Origin: Gimesia aquarii
GTDB taxonomy: Bacteria > Planctomycetota > Planctomycetia > Planctomycetales > Planctomycetaceae
Assembly (NCBI RefSeq): GCF_007748175.1
Contig: NZ_CP037422.1
Span: 3,602,020 to 3,666,019 of the forward strand
Length of the DNA: 64,000 bases
Direction of reading: 5' to 3'
The first letter of the stretch is position 1, and the number at the start of each line of letters is the position of its first letter. The position numbers and the translations under genes were made by a program. Positions 1 to 9,222 of the stretch are shown here, piece after piece. Under the pieces are notes generated by a model. That model saw nothing but the letters and a program-made list of their open reading frames with translations. It did not search any database and was not told the origin of the DNA.

Positions 1-124
1 AATCAATTCCTTCCGAACGCTGGATGAACTCTCTGAAGAAGAATCGGTTATCATCCGTATCTCAGACGAAAAAACACAAGAAGAGAATTTATTCCGAACC
101 CCACAGGAACTGCAAAACAACTAG
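1..124 (+). CDS. 3' end of an unidentified protein (partial)
   Basis: An open frame enters from the left window edge (first complete codon at base 2) and runs about 40 codons to a TAG at 122-124. The encoded tail is acidic and hydrophilic, with segments such as DELSEEES and RISDEKTQEE, which reads like a normal protein C-terminus. It converges on the minus-strand gene ending at 141, leaving a 16-bp gap, which fits a real gene end. Function cannot be told from this piece. It could be a chance open frame, so confidence is moderate. Confidence 0.5.
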   Translation, partial: INSFRTLDELSEEESVIIRISDEKTQEENLFRTPQELQNN

Positions 125-140
125 CAAATTGCTACCCTGC

Positions 141-1718
141 TTATTTCCCTTCTCGTGCTTTAATCGCTTTTACTGCAGCAGCTGCATGAAATTTGAAGTT
201 CTGATTTTTGGTGCTGCGGGATATTTCGTCGATTTTTTTTAGGCTTTTTTCTGTCCCAATTTCCTTGAGTACACTGAAGACCCTGACCAAAGTCAATAAA
301 TTGGATGGATCAAGCTGGTCTAGTACGGCCTCCTCTGCCCCACTACCATAGGCAATCAATTTTTTCGACGCATTATGAGACTTAAGAGGCTCTTTCAATA
401 ATTTTGCGACAGCAAGAACCCCTTCGGTGGTCTGATGTTTTAGAATAGAATCCATGATGGCGTCTGCCCCCAAGATATTGACTTGAGATAACAATTCTAT
501 TAAAGCGGGAACGTCTTCTTTGGTGGACCAAACCACCAGTGCTTTCGACGCATCAGCAACGACAATGATGTCTCCACTCTTCAAAACTTTGATCAAGATT
601 TTTGAAATCTCAGGATTTTCTTGTGTTGGTTTGGATTCACTTAATTTTTTCAGCGCAGCCTTTCGCTTCAATACGTTTGTTGTTGCCAAATCCTGAAGAA
701 TGTTTTTAAGATCCGCATCGATATTTTCAGGGACCTCAAACTTACTGGCTTCCTTACGTTTCTTAATTTCCGCTTGATGCTTCTTTTGTAACTCTTTCTG
801 ATCAGCTCGATATTTCAACAGTTCGGCTTTAGTCATTTGTTTCGAAGAAATCGAGATTGGAATTTTATGCACGCTTGTTTCAGAACGACGAAATAGCTTG
901 TAGTTCATCGTCAGGCTTTTCACACCACCTTGCTTTTTATCAAACTGAATCGTACCTGTTCCCGCCAGTTCTACTTCAGGGCTACCATCAACCATCGCGA
1001 TTGTTCGATAAGAATGCTTGACTTCAATTGAAACTTCCTCTGCTGTCTGTCCAGTAATTTTATAATCAGTAGTTTGTTTGGCCCCCATTGTTTTTTCCAC
1101 ATTCGCGCCTCGTAATGTCAGTGGAATTCGATCTGAAGAAATAATCGAAATACTGGTTTTTTCACTTTCGGACCACTCAACATTACTCTCAGGAGAAAGC
1201 GGAATCAGATTAATTTCTGATAAATTACCTATCAGATAAGGGAGTGAGGAAGAACCTTTTATCGTATCAATTTCGCCGTATCGATTCATATTTAAAACAT
1301 GTGGTTCAAAAGATCTCATCATGTTATGGGTCAGGCCTGTAAACGGGGATCTGTGACGATGCAATCTCATGGGATGAATCAATAATCGTTTACTTTTGCT
1401 TTTCTTGGTAGAATTCAAACTCCCAGTACATCGTAGCGAAATACTATCTGAGTCTGACTTGATCACTTCATATTGTTCGACGCCACTTAATGTTTCCGTA
1501 TAGTCATCCAATGTGGCTATGATGTTGATCCGATAAGCAAAATGTTGTCCTTGTTCCCATGTGTATGTCAGCTTCGTTTTCTCTGCTGCGTAACCGGAAA
1601 TTTGCACAAGAAACACCAACATCGCCCCTAAAATGATCTCAGAAAGACGCCGAGTTATAAAGTGAAAGCCATCGCATCGAGAGGCAAACAAATCTCGCAA
1701 TTGAATTCCTGATAACAT
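141..1718 (-). CDS. secreted HEAT-repeat protein, unknown function
   Basis: 525 aa. A hydrophobic export segment lies at about residues 27-43 and ends in GYAA before a charged mature start, so secretion or lipid-free export to the periplasm is likely. Residues about 45-300 look beta-rich. A lysine/glutamate-rich stretch follows near 305-325, and the last 190 residues are alpha-helical repeats of HEAT/PBS-lyase type (for example SKILIKVLKSGDIIVVADAS). The ATG at 1718 has GGGAG six bases upstream, supporting this start. No enzyme motif is visible. Planctomycetes carry many exported HEAT proteins, usually of unknown role, and the neighbours give no further clue. Confidence 0.75.
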   Translation of the reverse strand: MLSGIQLRDLFASRCDGFHFITRRLSEIILGAMLVFLVQISGYAAEKTKLTYTWEQGQHFAYRINIIATLDDYTETLSGVEQYEVIKSDSDSISLRCTGSLNSTKKSKSKRLLIHPMRLHRHRSPFTGLTHNMMRSFEPHVLNMNRYGEIDTIKGSSSLPYLIGNLSEINLIPLSPESNVEWSESEKTSISIISSDRIPLTLRGANVEKTMGAKQTTDYKITGQTAEEVSIEVKHSYRTIAMVDGSPEVELAGTGTIQFDKKQGGVKSLTMNYKLFRRSETSVHKIPISISSKQMTKAELLKYRADQKELQKKHQAEIKKRKEASKFEVPENIDADLKNILQDLATTNVLKRKAALKKLSESKPTQENPEISKILIKVLKSGDIIVVADASKALVVWSTKEDVPALIELLSQVNILGADAIMDSILKHQTTEGVLAVAKLLKEPLKSHNASKKLIAYGSGAEEAVLDQLDPSNLLTLVRVFSVLKEIGTEKSLKKIDEISRSTKNQNFKFHAAAAVKAIKAREGK

Positions 1719-1854
1719 AAGAATCTCCCAGTGAAGGAATTAACGCGGACAGGTTCAGATATTCATTTCAATGTACACAATCGAACCTCAACCTGCACGA
1801 AAGAAATACAAAAAACTGGTTCGATTGTGAATCGCCCGTAAGCGTCATATCGGG

Positions 1855-4083
1855 TCAGTCTTTGAGCAACCAATCAACGGCAGCAATTTCTTTGTTTGCC
1901 GTTTTATTGAATATCTCGACTTTATTTAGCTGGTCGGCTGAGCGATACGTCGCCTGTACCAACTTGGGGACTGATGTGAAGTTACCGGCAATCCAGAGTG
2001 CCGCTGGCTGGCACAGAGACAATAAACCGTTGACATCACCATATTTCACTGCTCCAGGCCATAGTCTGAGATCACGAATGTTAGTAATCTCAGCAAAACG
2101 AAAGTCTCCAGGCCCGACAGCTAAGTGGTTGATGAGATTCGGAGAATGAGCACAAGCAGCAGCAGCACGGACTCCTGAAAAACCAAAACCGACCAGCGAA
2201 ATGGACTGAGGATTGCTTTCATGATGTTTCGCAAAAGACAGAACATTCAAAATGTCATGTACCTGTTTTGAAAATATGGGGTGATTATAACCCAATGTAA
2301 ATCCAGCAAATTCACGAGGATTCTTCACTACCGGCATTTCCGTGGGAGCAGGTTGCTTCTGATTAAAATCGCCTTGATAAAGTACATCGATTCCGGCAAC
2401 CGCTGTTCCCGCATCAATCAGCCGCTGAACGGGGGCCGTCGGTGTACCATTTTTTTCCAGTAAACCAGATTTCCCCTGATCGTGTAACCAGATCGCTACT
2501 TTATTGTTCCACTCCTGAGGCAGAAAGAAGAGAGCCGGAGTCGATTCACCATACTGTTTATTCTTGATAAGTGTCTGATATTGGCGATATCCCTGCTTCT
2601 CTTCTTCAGAAATATTGTCTGCTTCCAGATCATCAGCAGTTGGCAAGGACCGGCCTATCATCACATCGATCGCTCCTCCCACAATTTTTCGATATTTTGC
2701 AAGGGTTGCCCGATCACTGGGAGTCAGCTGTTTAATTTGATCTGCATTATTCCTGGCTAATGTATGTAAAATTTTGACTTCTGATTTCTCATCGCTGGGA
2801 GGTGCAGGATACTTTTTATCCCAGACGGATAGTTCTTCACGAGTCAATGGGATAAAGTCAGGCTCAATAATCGGCGACGTAAGCCCCAGCTTGAAATGTT
2901 GATTAAAGAACTCGTACATCATGGCGCGACTGACGTAGTTATAATTATGCGGGAATGGATAATATTTTCCGGCTACGTTTTCAGGCACCCCCATCATCTT
3001 GAAATGCTGTTTCAGCTCGGGCAAACCTTTGGTCTCGATTTCTTTGGTCCAGTCATTCGCTGCAGACATGCCGAGGGGACGAGGAGCCAGGAGTGCCGCA
3101 AACTCAATATTTCCTGTGTTAATTCGTAAGTAGCTCGCGTTTTCACAGGTACACCCCCCCTGCATCGCAGTTGAAACCATTACTGCCGGAAACGCAGCAG
3201 TAATGCGATCATCAATGGCAGCTAACACAAATGTTTGAGTTCCTCCACCACTGGCACCAGTAATACCAATGCGTTTCTTATCAACTTCTGCTAAAGAGCT
3301 CACCCAATCCAGCGCACGAATTGAATTGAGCGTTTGTAATCCGAGCGCATTGATCAATCGTAATTCCGCCTGCGCACTGAATAGGCCCCAGTTCTTTTCG
3401 CTCGACATCTCTGGCCGCTGTTTTGCGAAACGATGAATCAACTGGTAGCTCAGACAGAACCCATCGGCATATCCCAACATGTCATAATGGAATACCATAC
3501 ACCCCATACGAGCCAGTTGAACGCAACGTGCCTGAAGCGGATATCTGCCACCTACCTCGTATTTTTCTGCACCAGCTTTAATATCTGCCTGAACACGTTT
3601 TTCTCCACTGTCATAAAAGCGACCTTCCGCAAAATGCCCATGCGGAGATAAAATCATAGGGAAAGGCCCTTGTTTCCCTCTAGGGCGATATAAATTACCG
3701 GTCACAAACAAACCGGGAGAACTCTCAAAAAATACTTTTTCTACTGTGTAATCATCCCGGTCTACTTTGCCATGTAGCGTTGCCTTAATCTCTGTATTTT
3801 CGGGTTTCGGCCAGACACCAGCGGCCACCATTATTTGTCGCCTGACATATTCTGCCCGCTTTGTCCATGCTTCAGGTGACTCACTCGGATCAAATGGAAA
3901 GTACCCATTCAGGTCTTTTAACTCCTGCAGACGACTGTCGCTAAATCCTGGGACTTGGTCGTCAGCAAATAAACCTCTATTCCCAGAAGCGGAATCGAAC
4001 GCGCCTGCTGACAACAATGCTAATCCGATATTTTGTAAAGCCGCTCTACGATCTATTGATAAGTGGTCATCGTTCTGAAACAT
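1855..4083 (-). CDS. Tat-exported alpha/beta hydrolase (acetyl xylan esterase-like)
   Basis: 742 aa from the ATG at 4083. This start is preferred over the upstream ATG at 4173 because a GGGGGG purine run sits just before it and because it places a Tat-like signal at the N-terminus (DRRAALQNIG, then a hydrophobic stretch, residues 11-30). The hydrolase core carries the nucleophile motif GASGGG with Ser near residue 278, an oxyanion-type SPHGH at 146-150, and a candidate acid and histidine further on (AANDWT near 335; FPHNY near 370). This is the architecture of exported acetyl xylan esterase/dienelactone-hydrolase-like proteins common in planctomycetes, probably acting on acylated polysaccharide in the periplasm. 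A second hydrolase-like segment appears in the C-terminal third (VGFGFSGVRAAAA), suggesting a duplicated or extended fold. Exact substrate is unknown. Confidence 0.8.
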   Translation of the reverse strand: MFQNDDHLSIDRRAALQNIGLALLSAGAFDSASGNRGLFADDQVPGFSDSRLQELKDLNGYFPFDPSESPEAWTKRAEYVRRQIMVAAGVWPKPENTEIKATLHGKVDRDDYTVEKVFFESSPGLFVTGNLYRPRGKQGPFPMILSPHGHFAEGRFYDSGEKRVQADIKAGAEKYEVGGRYPLQARCVQLARMGCMVFHYDMLGYADGFCLSYQLIHRFAKQRPEMSSEKNWGLFSAQAELRLINALGLQTLNSIRALDWVSSLAEVDKKRIGITGASGGGTQTFVLAAIDDRITAAFPAVMVSTAMQGGCTCENASYLRINTGNIEFAALLAPRPLGMSAANDWTKEIETKGLPELKQHFKMMGVPENVAGKYYPFPHNYNYVSRAMMYEFFNQHFKLGLTSPIIEPDFIPLTREELSVWDKKYPAPPSDEKSEVKILHTLARNNADQIKQLTPSDRATLAKYRKIVGGAIDVMIGRSLPTADDLEADNISEEEKQGYRQYQTLIKNKQYGESTPALFFLPQEWNNKVAIWLHDQGKSGLLEKNGTPTAPVQRLIDAGTAVAGIDVLYQGDFNQKQPAPTEMPVVKNPREFAGFTLGYNHPIFSKQVHDILNVLSFAKHHESNPQSISLVGFGFSGVRAAAACAHSPNLINHLAVGPGDFRFAEITNIRDLRLWPGAVKYGDVNGLLSLCQPAALWIAGNFTSVPKLVQATYRSADQLNKVEIFNKTANKEIAAVDWLLKD

Positions 4084-4086
4084 CAT

Positions 4087-5013
4087 TCCCCCCTGCTTTC
4101 TTCTAAGTTGCATACTGTCAGATGATCCAAACCAGAGTCTCAGTCTACTTAAAGGTTCTTTCAATCTAACCACAATCCTTTTGTGTGTGCCAGCCTGAGA
4201 ACAAAATTTTGAGATTCTGGGAGTGCTTCTATGTGACTAGACCAAGTGGCCAGCCATAATCCCTTCATAAAAACAAGTGGGACGAAGTTCCTAATTCAAA
4301 GCATCACAGCAAATCAAACCCTAGTGAAAACAATCTCCTACTCTTGTTGAATTCATTAAACCTTCTCTCAGCGGTACTTAACTTTTGTTTTCTCTCGCTG
4401 ACTTTTAATTTTGTCTAAAAATTTTTTAATTTGCGAATTTTCTTTGTTAAGAAACTGCGTCAACTATACAACTTACTAGTGAGCACAACGTAATTGTGCA
4501 GACTTTCAGAGATAGACACGTATTTAAATGATGACTTGGCACTAATTTCTCGATTTGTTAATTCAGCGTCTTTGCAAGTGAGTCAACTCACCTAGAGTTC
4601 TCCTAGAAACTCTTTATGAACATTTTATCAAATATCCAGAAAAACATTATTATTTTATGAAGACGTGTTAGTAAAACCTAAGTTGATTATATTTATATAG
4701 TTACAGTTATTTAATTCAAAAGGTTTTGTTCAAACTATCTTGGTGTTTCCTTAAATTACATTATTTTTGATTGTCATACTTGCCCTGTAGACGACAGTAT
4801 ACTAAAATAAAAAACAGGTATAACACTCAGGTGGTTACATTAACATTTATAATAAAAAGGTGGCTCCTCTTTATATATTCCTGATGGTTAATATCTTTAT
4901 TTTGAAATCCTAATTAGTTTTCTTTTTAGGTAATACGTTTATGGATTCCTGTTTTGTTTCAGGAATGTCAACTTATTAGTTCACTTTTACTTTAAGAAAT
5001 GGGGTACTTTGTA
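4087..5013. other. long AT-rich intergenic region upstream of lexA
   Basis: About 0.9 kb separates the divergently transcribed esterase and lexA genes. It is strongly AT-rich, with no convincing ORF and no tRNA-like fold. Two small palindromic elements near lexA are notable: CTGT-N5-ACAG at 4785-4797, and a 7-bp inverted repeat at 4945-4966 that is listed separately. The region must hold both promoters, but I could not place -10/-35 hexamers with confidence. Confidence 0.6.
4945..4966. promoter_or_regulatory. inverted repeat upstream of lexA, candidate operator
   Basis: ATTCCTG and CAGGAAT form perfect 7-bp arms separated by 8 bases, ending about 47 bases before the chosen lexA ATG. LexA proteins normally repress their own gene through a short palindrome in this position, so autoregulation is a reasonable inference. 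The arms contain CTG/CAG as in proteobacterial SOS boxes, but the spacing is N8 rather than N10, and planctomycete LexA boxes are not something I can recognise. Confidence 0.35.
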
Positions 5014-5616
5014 ATGGCAGGCACCAAAGCAAACCTTACACAGCGACAACAAGAGATTTATGACTTCTTGAAAGACAAAATTATTAACCGAGGTTATGGA
5101 CCAACTGTCCGTGAAATCGGTGCTAATTTTGGCATCCGCTCTCCTAATGGCGTGATGTGCCACCTGAAGGCTCTCGAAAAGAAAGGACTCATTACCCGCG
5201 AGTCTCATATGTCACGAGCCATTCAGCTGTGTGATCACTCACAAAAACGAACGCGTCTTCCACTGGCAGGGCAAATTGCTGCAGGTAGCCCGGTTCTTGC
5301 CGTGCAGGATGATGAGCACATCGATTTCGGACCATTATTTGATCCAGATGATCAATTCTGCTTGAAAGTCAAAGGCGTCTCAATGATCGAAGATCAGATC
5401 GCCGATGGTGATTACGTTGTTGTTCACAAGCAAAACACTTGTAAAGAAGGCGACATTGTTGTTGCTTTAGTTGATGGCCAAGAAGCCACACTAAAACGTT
5501 ACTACTCTGAAGGTGACCGTATTCGTCTTGAACCAGCAAATTCCAGTATGCAACCTATTTACTCTAAAAACGTTGATATCCTTGGAGTTGTCACTGGCGT
5601 CATTCGAAAATACTAG
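5014..5616 (+). CDS. lexA: LexA repressor, SOS response regulator and self-cleaving protease
   Basis: 200 aa from the ATG at 5014; an in-frame ATG at 4999 would add five residues. The N-terminal winged helix (residues about 8-70, TQRQQEIYDFL...GYGPTVREIG) binds DNA. The C-terminal S24 peptidase domain has the Ala90-Gly91 cleavage site (QIAAGSP), the nucleophile Ser123 (GVSM) and the general base Lys161 (ATLKRY). All autocleavage residues are present, so RecA-stimulated self-cleavage should work. The length is typical. It is a lone gene closed by a terminator. The DNA-recognition helix differs from the E. coli one, so the operator sequence may differ. Confidence 0.95.
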   Translation: MAGTKANLTQRQQEIYDFLKDKIINRGYGPTVREIGANFGIRSPNGVMCHLKALEKKGLITRESHMSRAIQLCDHSQKRTRLPLAGQIAAGSPVLAVQDDEHIDFGPLFDPDDQFCLKVKGVSMIEDQIADGDYVVVHKQNTCKEGDIVVALVDGQEATLKRYYSEGDRIRLEPANSSMQPIYSKNVDILGVVTGVIRKY

Positions 5617-5680
5617 ACAGTCGCTTAGAAGACGCTACGGTTAATTCGAATTCAGTATGATCTATGTTTGGATATTTCCC

Positions 5681-5715
5681 AAAAACGCTCTGGTATCTTG
5701 CTAGGGCGTTTTTTT
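5681..5715. terminator. bidirectional rho-independent terminator between lexA and the response regulator
   Basis: AAAACGCTC pairs with GGGCGTTTT across a 13-base loop. It is followed by seven T on the plus strand and by a T run on the minus strand, so it can end both the lexA transcript and the convergent regulator transcript. Confidence 0.75.
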
Positions 5716-5733
5716 ATGCGCGAAAAAACCCAA

Positions 5734-7128
5734 TCAACCAGCGGCTCGAGTTTGATACTGATTCAACTTGTTATAAAGAGTTTTCAGAGCAATTCCCAAC
5801 TCAGCTGCACATTTGGGCTTGTCACCATCATGTTTATCGAGCACATGATAAATCACTTCCATCTCGATATCACGCAATGTTTTTCCCTGGGTGCCTTCTG
5901 TCCAATTCACCGATGAGGAACCAGTAAGAGGAATCACTGAGTTTTTAGTTAGATTGGACGGCAAATCGGCAGGCATAATCTGCACACCATCCCACAGAAT
6001 AACAGCATGCTCCAACGCATTGGCCAATTCGCGTACATTACCTTTCCAGTCATAATCCTGCAAAATCTCAATGGTTTCCGGTGCAAGAATATCTTTGGGA
6101 ATGGAATCTTTTTTCAAATGTCGTTTCAATAACACACGGGAAATTTCCGGGATGTCACCTTTACGCTCCCGTAGTGCTGGCAGACGAATCTCAAAGGTAT
6201 TTACACGAAAATATAAGTCTTCACGAAAAGTCCCCTCATTGACCATTTCCTGTAGATCCCGATTCGTCGCACAAACAATCCGGACATCGACATGAAATGT
6301 TTCGCTATCACCAACACGCCTCACTTCGCCTGATTCGAGAAAACGTAACAACTTGACCTGCATCGTTTTATCTAACTCACCTAGTTCATCTAAAAATAAC
6401 GTACCGCCATTGGCAATTTCGATTAAACCCTTACGAGGAGTATCTGCACCGGTGAATGCTCCTTTGCGGTGTCCGAATAGTTCACTCTCCACCAGGTTTT
6501 CAGGCAGAGCACCACAGTTGACAGGCACAAATGGCATCGATGCACGTGAACTCAAATCATGCACACGGCGCGCCACCAATTCCTTACCAGTTCCGGTTTC
6601 ACCCAGAACCAAAGCTGTGGAATCTGTGGGAGCAATTTTTTCGATCAGCTTTTTCACTTGTAACATTGGTGGCGTCTCGCCGACGATCTGGCAAGGCCCT
6701 TCTGCCAGTTTGAGTCGTGACTCAAGTGCATAATTCTTGTTCTGTAAAGAACGCTTATCGGCTACTTTCTGCAGGACAGTTGCAATATCGATTAACTTAC
6801 AAGGCTTAGGTAAAAAGTCATAGGCACCGCGGCGAATCGCCTGAATGGCTTCGTCAATACTTCCATGACCGGTACTAATAATAACCTCGGTCTCCGGAGA
6901 AACTTTATTAATGTGGTCCACCACATCCCAGCCACTGAGTCCGGGCATCCGTAAATCAACAATGGCTGCATCAAAGGTGATCTTGTCCAAAGCAACCAAA
7001 GCCGACTGACCGTCTTCACAAATGGTGACATCATGTCCCATACGCGGAAGCTCAATTCGCATCACTTCACGAATAGCTGCTTCATCATCGACAAATAAAA
7101 CCCGTAACTTATTGACCGAATTACTCAA
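5734..7128 (-). CDS. NtrC-family sigma-54-dependent response regulator
   Basis: 464 aa from a TTG at 7128. This start is chosen because GGAG lies six bases upstream and the receiver domain then begins within ten residues; the ATG at 7176 has no ribosome binding site. Domains: receiver (about 8-125, phospho-acceptor Asp58 in IVDLRMPG), AAA+ sigma-54 interaction domain with Walker A GETGTGKE, intact GAFTGA, Walker B GTLFLDE and arginine finger region FREDLYFR, and a C-terminal Fis-type helix-turn-helix (KPKCAAELGIALKTLYNKL). All catalytic parts are intact, so it should activate sigma-54 promoters when phosphorylated. The likely kinase is the next gene upstream. Its position after the flagellar cluster suggests, but does not prove, a motility role. 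Confidence 0.92.
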   Translation of the reverse strand: MSNSVNKLRVLFVDDEAAIREVMRIELPRMGHDVTICEDGQSALVALDKITFDAAIVDLRMPGLSGWDVVDHINKVSPETEVIISTGHGSIDEAIQAIRRGAYDFLPKPCKLIDIATVLQKVADKRSLQNKNYALESRLKLAEGPCQIVGETPPMLQVKKLIEKIAPTDSTALVLGETGTGKELVARRVHDLSSRASMPFVPVNCGALPENLVESELFGHRKGAFTGADTPRKGLIEIANGGTLFLDELGELDKTMQVKLLRFLESGEVRRVGDSETFHVDVRIVCATNRDLQEMVNEGTFREDLYFRVNTFEIRLPALRERKGDIPEISRVLLKRHLKKDSIPKDILAPETIEILQDYDWKGNVRELANALEHAVILWDGVQIMPADLPSNLTKNSVIPLTGSSSVNWTEGTQGKTLRDIEMEVIYHVLDKHDGDKPKCAAELGIALKTLYNKLNQYQTRAAG

Positions 7129-7518
7129 GTTGTGCTCCTTCTTCCCGCTTTGACATCCTGCCAAAGAGAAAGCCATTTAATAAATTTAATAACCGAATGG
7201 TATTCAGGAAGGAATAGGTGAAAGGTTCTGAAGAAATTCTGTTCGAATCATGCGAACTCATTTTTTTCTCCAGCATAGAAACTGATTAATGTAATTCCGG
7301 AACCGGGACTACATCCAAGACCTTTCTCTGCACAATGCGCGTGAAATAAGGAAGAGGAATTCTTAAAGCAATATGCTGTACAGAGAACATCCATTTTCTC
7401 CTGTATCGTTAACTTTGCGTGAATCAATCAGGGGGAGAGACGTGTAATATCATATTTTAAAAATCGTGGCAATCGGAGAATTTCAAAAACACGAAATTCG
7501 TAATATTTACCTAACTAT
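7129..7518. other. intergenic region between response regulator and histidine kinase
   Basis: 390 bp between two genes on the same strand. It contains no ORF I would trust and no clear terminator. The distance suggests the regulator has its own promoter here rather than strict co-transcription with the kinase. No sigma-54 -24/-12 element of the TGGCAC-N5-TTGC type was found on the minus strand. Confidence 0.5.
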
Positions 7519-9081
7519 TTATGCTGCCTTATTTTGTGCCTTTGATTTTTTAGGAAGTTCTACAAAAATTGTACTTCCCTGCCCCAGACCTTCACTTTCG
7601 ACTTCGATCTCCCCACCATGATCCTTAATAATTCGATGTGTGATCGACATCCCCAAACCAGTGCCAGTCCCATCAGCTCGTTGCGTAAAGAAAGGATCAA
7701 ACAGCCTTTCTTTGACTTCCTGTGTCATGCCACAGCCATCGTCCTTAAAAACCAGTGCCACGGAATCTACATTTTCGCGCACTCGAATCTCCAATGTCCC
7801 CCCTACATCCATCGATTCCAAGGCATTGGTCATAATATTAAGGATCACTTGTTTGATTTCTGCAGGATTGAATTCCGCGTTACATGGATTCTTATTAGTA
7901 AAAACGATATTCCGCCCTTTCAAACGTTTGATCAAACTGACCATTGAGCAAACTTCTTCAATCACAGCCACCAAATCATTGACACTCCTCTCTGAATTCT
8001 GGCCGCGTGAAAAATCGAGTAGCTTGGAAGTGATGTCCCTGCACCGCATCGCTTCTCGCTGAATTAAGCCGAGATATTGCTCAACAACTTGAATATCCGC
8101 TTCTTCACAATGCGGTTTTAAATCGACCATCCGCCCTTGCAGTGACTCAGAAGCCATCGAAATCGCAGAGAGAGGATTATTGATTTCGTGAGCGACACCA
8201 GCAGCCAAAACACCAATTCCTGCCAGCCTTTCTGAACGAACGAGTTGCTTACTGCGCTCTTCGACCTTGTGATTCAATTCATCCCGTTTTTCTTTAAATC
8301 GTACCGTCATATGGTTGAATGCTTCAGCCAACTCTGCCATCTCATCGTTGGATTTAATCACAAACTGATGGTCAAAATGCCCCTGGGCGACAATCCGGGC
8401 TCCTTCATGCAAATCCTGTATGGGAGAAAGTACTGTGCTGTAGCCATACCACATGAGGCAACCAAATGCGATAAAAACCACCAGACAAGTCACCCAGACT
8501 ATATTGTATCGGGAACGATAGACACTCGATGCACGCTTTAAGGCTGCTTTGTTCCCAGTGGGAACTTCATGAAGCTCCAGCAGCATGGACTCAAGATGCG
8601 CGATCTCGAAAATCATCTGCTGAGCCGTTTGATGCCTCTCTTGTGGATTTCCCAGATTGGCTTTTTTAAGCGAGAGTTTTTCCAAAACTCTCATACTGGC
8701 GCCATGTTCGCTAAGTTGTGATTTAACCCAGCCTTTCCAGAGCGCCACAGTTGGATCTGGTGGCAATTGATCTACTTTTTGCAGAAAGCTCTGGATTTCC
8801 GTTTCAACCTCATTCAACTGCTGTTCAAACTTTTGTTGGTAATGGGTACTAGCTTCAGCATGTGAATTCAGGATTTTCTGGAGAGGTTCATTAAGAGCCA
8901 CAACAGACATAATCAACCGATCACGGTCAGGCAGGCTATTCAGAGAATATTCAAAATCCTCGACGGTATCACGGTAAGATCGCAAACCGGAAACAGCCCC
9001 ATAAGCCAGCAGAATCAGCATAAAAAAGATGATCCCCAAGCCCAATCCCAATTTCCGTCGAATTGTTTGTGTAAAGAACAC
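7519..9081 (-). CDS. membrane-bound sensor histidine kinase
   Basis: 520 aa, GTG start with GGAGG five bases upstream. Transmembrane helices at about 12-31 and 195-214 enclose a mostly helical periplasmic sensor of about 165 residues. A HAMP linker (about 215-268) leads to HisKA with phospho-acceptor His298 in GVAHEINNPL, followed by an HATPase domain with N box (NIMTNALES), G1 (DDGCGM) and G2 (GTGTGLGMSI). The HEINNPL form is typical of NtrB-like kinases that pair with sigma-54 activators, which fits the NtrC-type regulator downstream on the same strand. The sensed signal is unknown. Confidence 0.92.
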   Translation of the reverse strand: MFFTQTIRRKLGLGLGIIFFMLILLAYGAVSGLRSYRDTVEDFEYSLNSLPDRDRLIMSVVALNEPLQKILNSHAEASTHYQQKFEQQLNEVETEIQSFLQKVDQLPPDPTVALWKGWVKSQLSEHGASMRVLEKLSLKKANLGNPQERHQTAQQMIFEIAHLESMLLELHEVPTGNKAALKRASSVYRSRYNIVWVTCLVVFIAFGCLMWYGYSTVLSPIQDLHEGARIVAQGHFDHQFVIKSNDEMAELAEAFNHMTVRFKEKRDELNHKVEERSKQLVRSERLAGIGVLAAGVAHEINNPLSAISMASESLQGRMVDLKPHCEEADIQVVEQYLGLIQREAMRCRDITSKLLDFSRGQNSERSVNDLVAVIEEVCSMVSLIKRLKGRNIVFTNKNPCNAEFNPAEIKQVILNIMTNALESMDVGGTLEIRVRENVDSVALVFKDDGCGMTQEVKERLFDPFFTQRADGTGTGLGMSITHRIIKDHGGEIEVESEGLGQGSTIFVELPKKSKAQNKAA

Positions 9082-9222
9082 ACTGACCTCCGTGTCACAA
9101 GTCCTTTAGAGTCCCCTGGAATAAGAATGGGATCATATCTGAATTGGCTTAGAAATCCAACGTTAAATTAGCAAACTTCCCCAAGTCGACAAAACCCTGA
9201 ATCGAGAGAGAATTCTAGTTAA

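Noticed and set aside
4528-4548. Possible sigma-54 promoter (TTGGCAC) upstream of lexA
   Set aside because: The -24 half looks good, but the -12 half is TCTCG-like rather than TTGC, so the GG-N10-GC rule fails.
5664-5927. Small plus-strand ORFs downstream of lexA
   Set aside because: They start in the lexA terminator and lie opposite the response-regulator gene, whose coding sequence explains the open frame.
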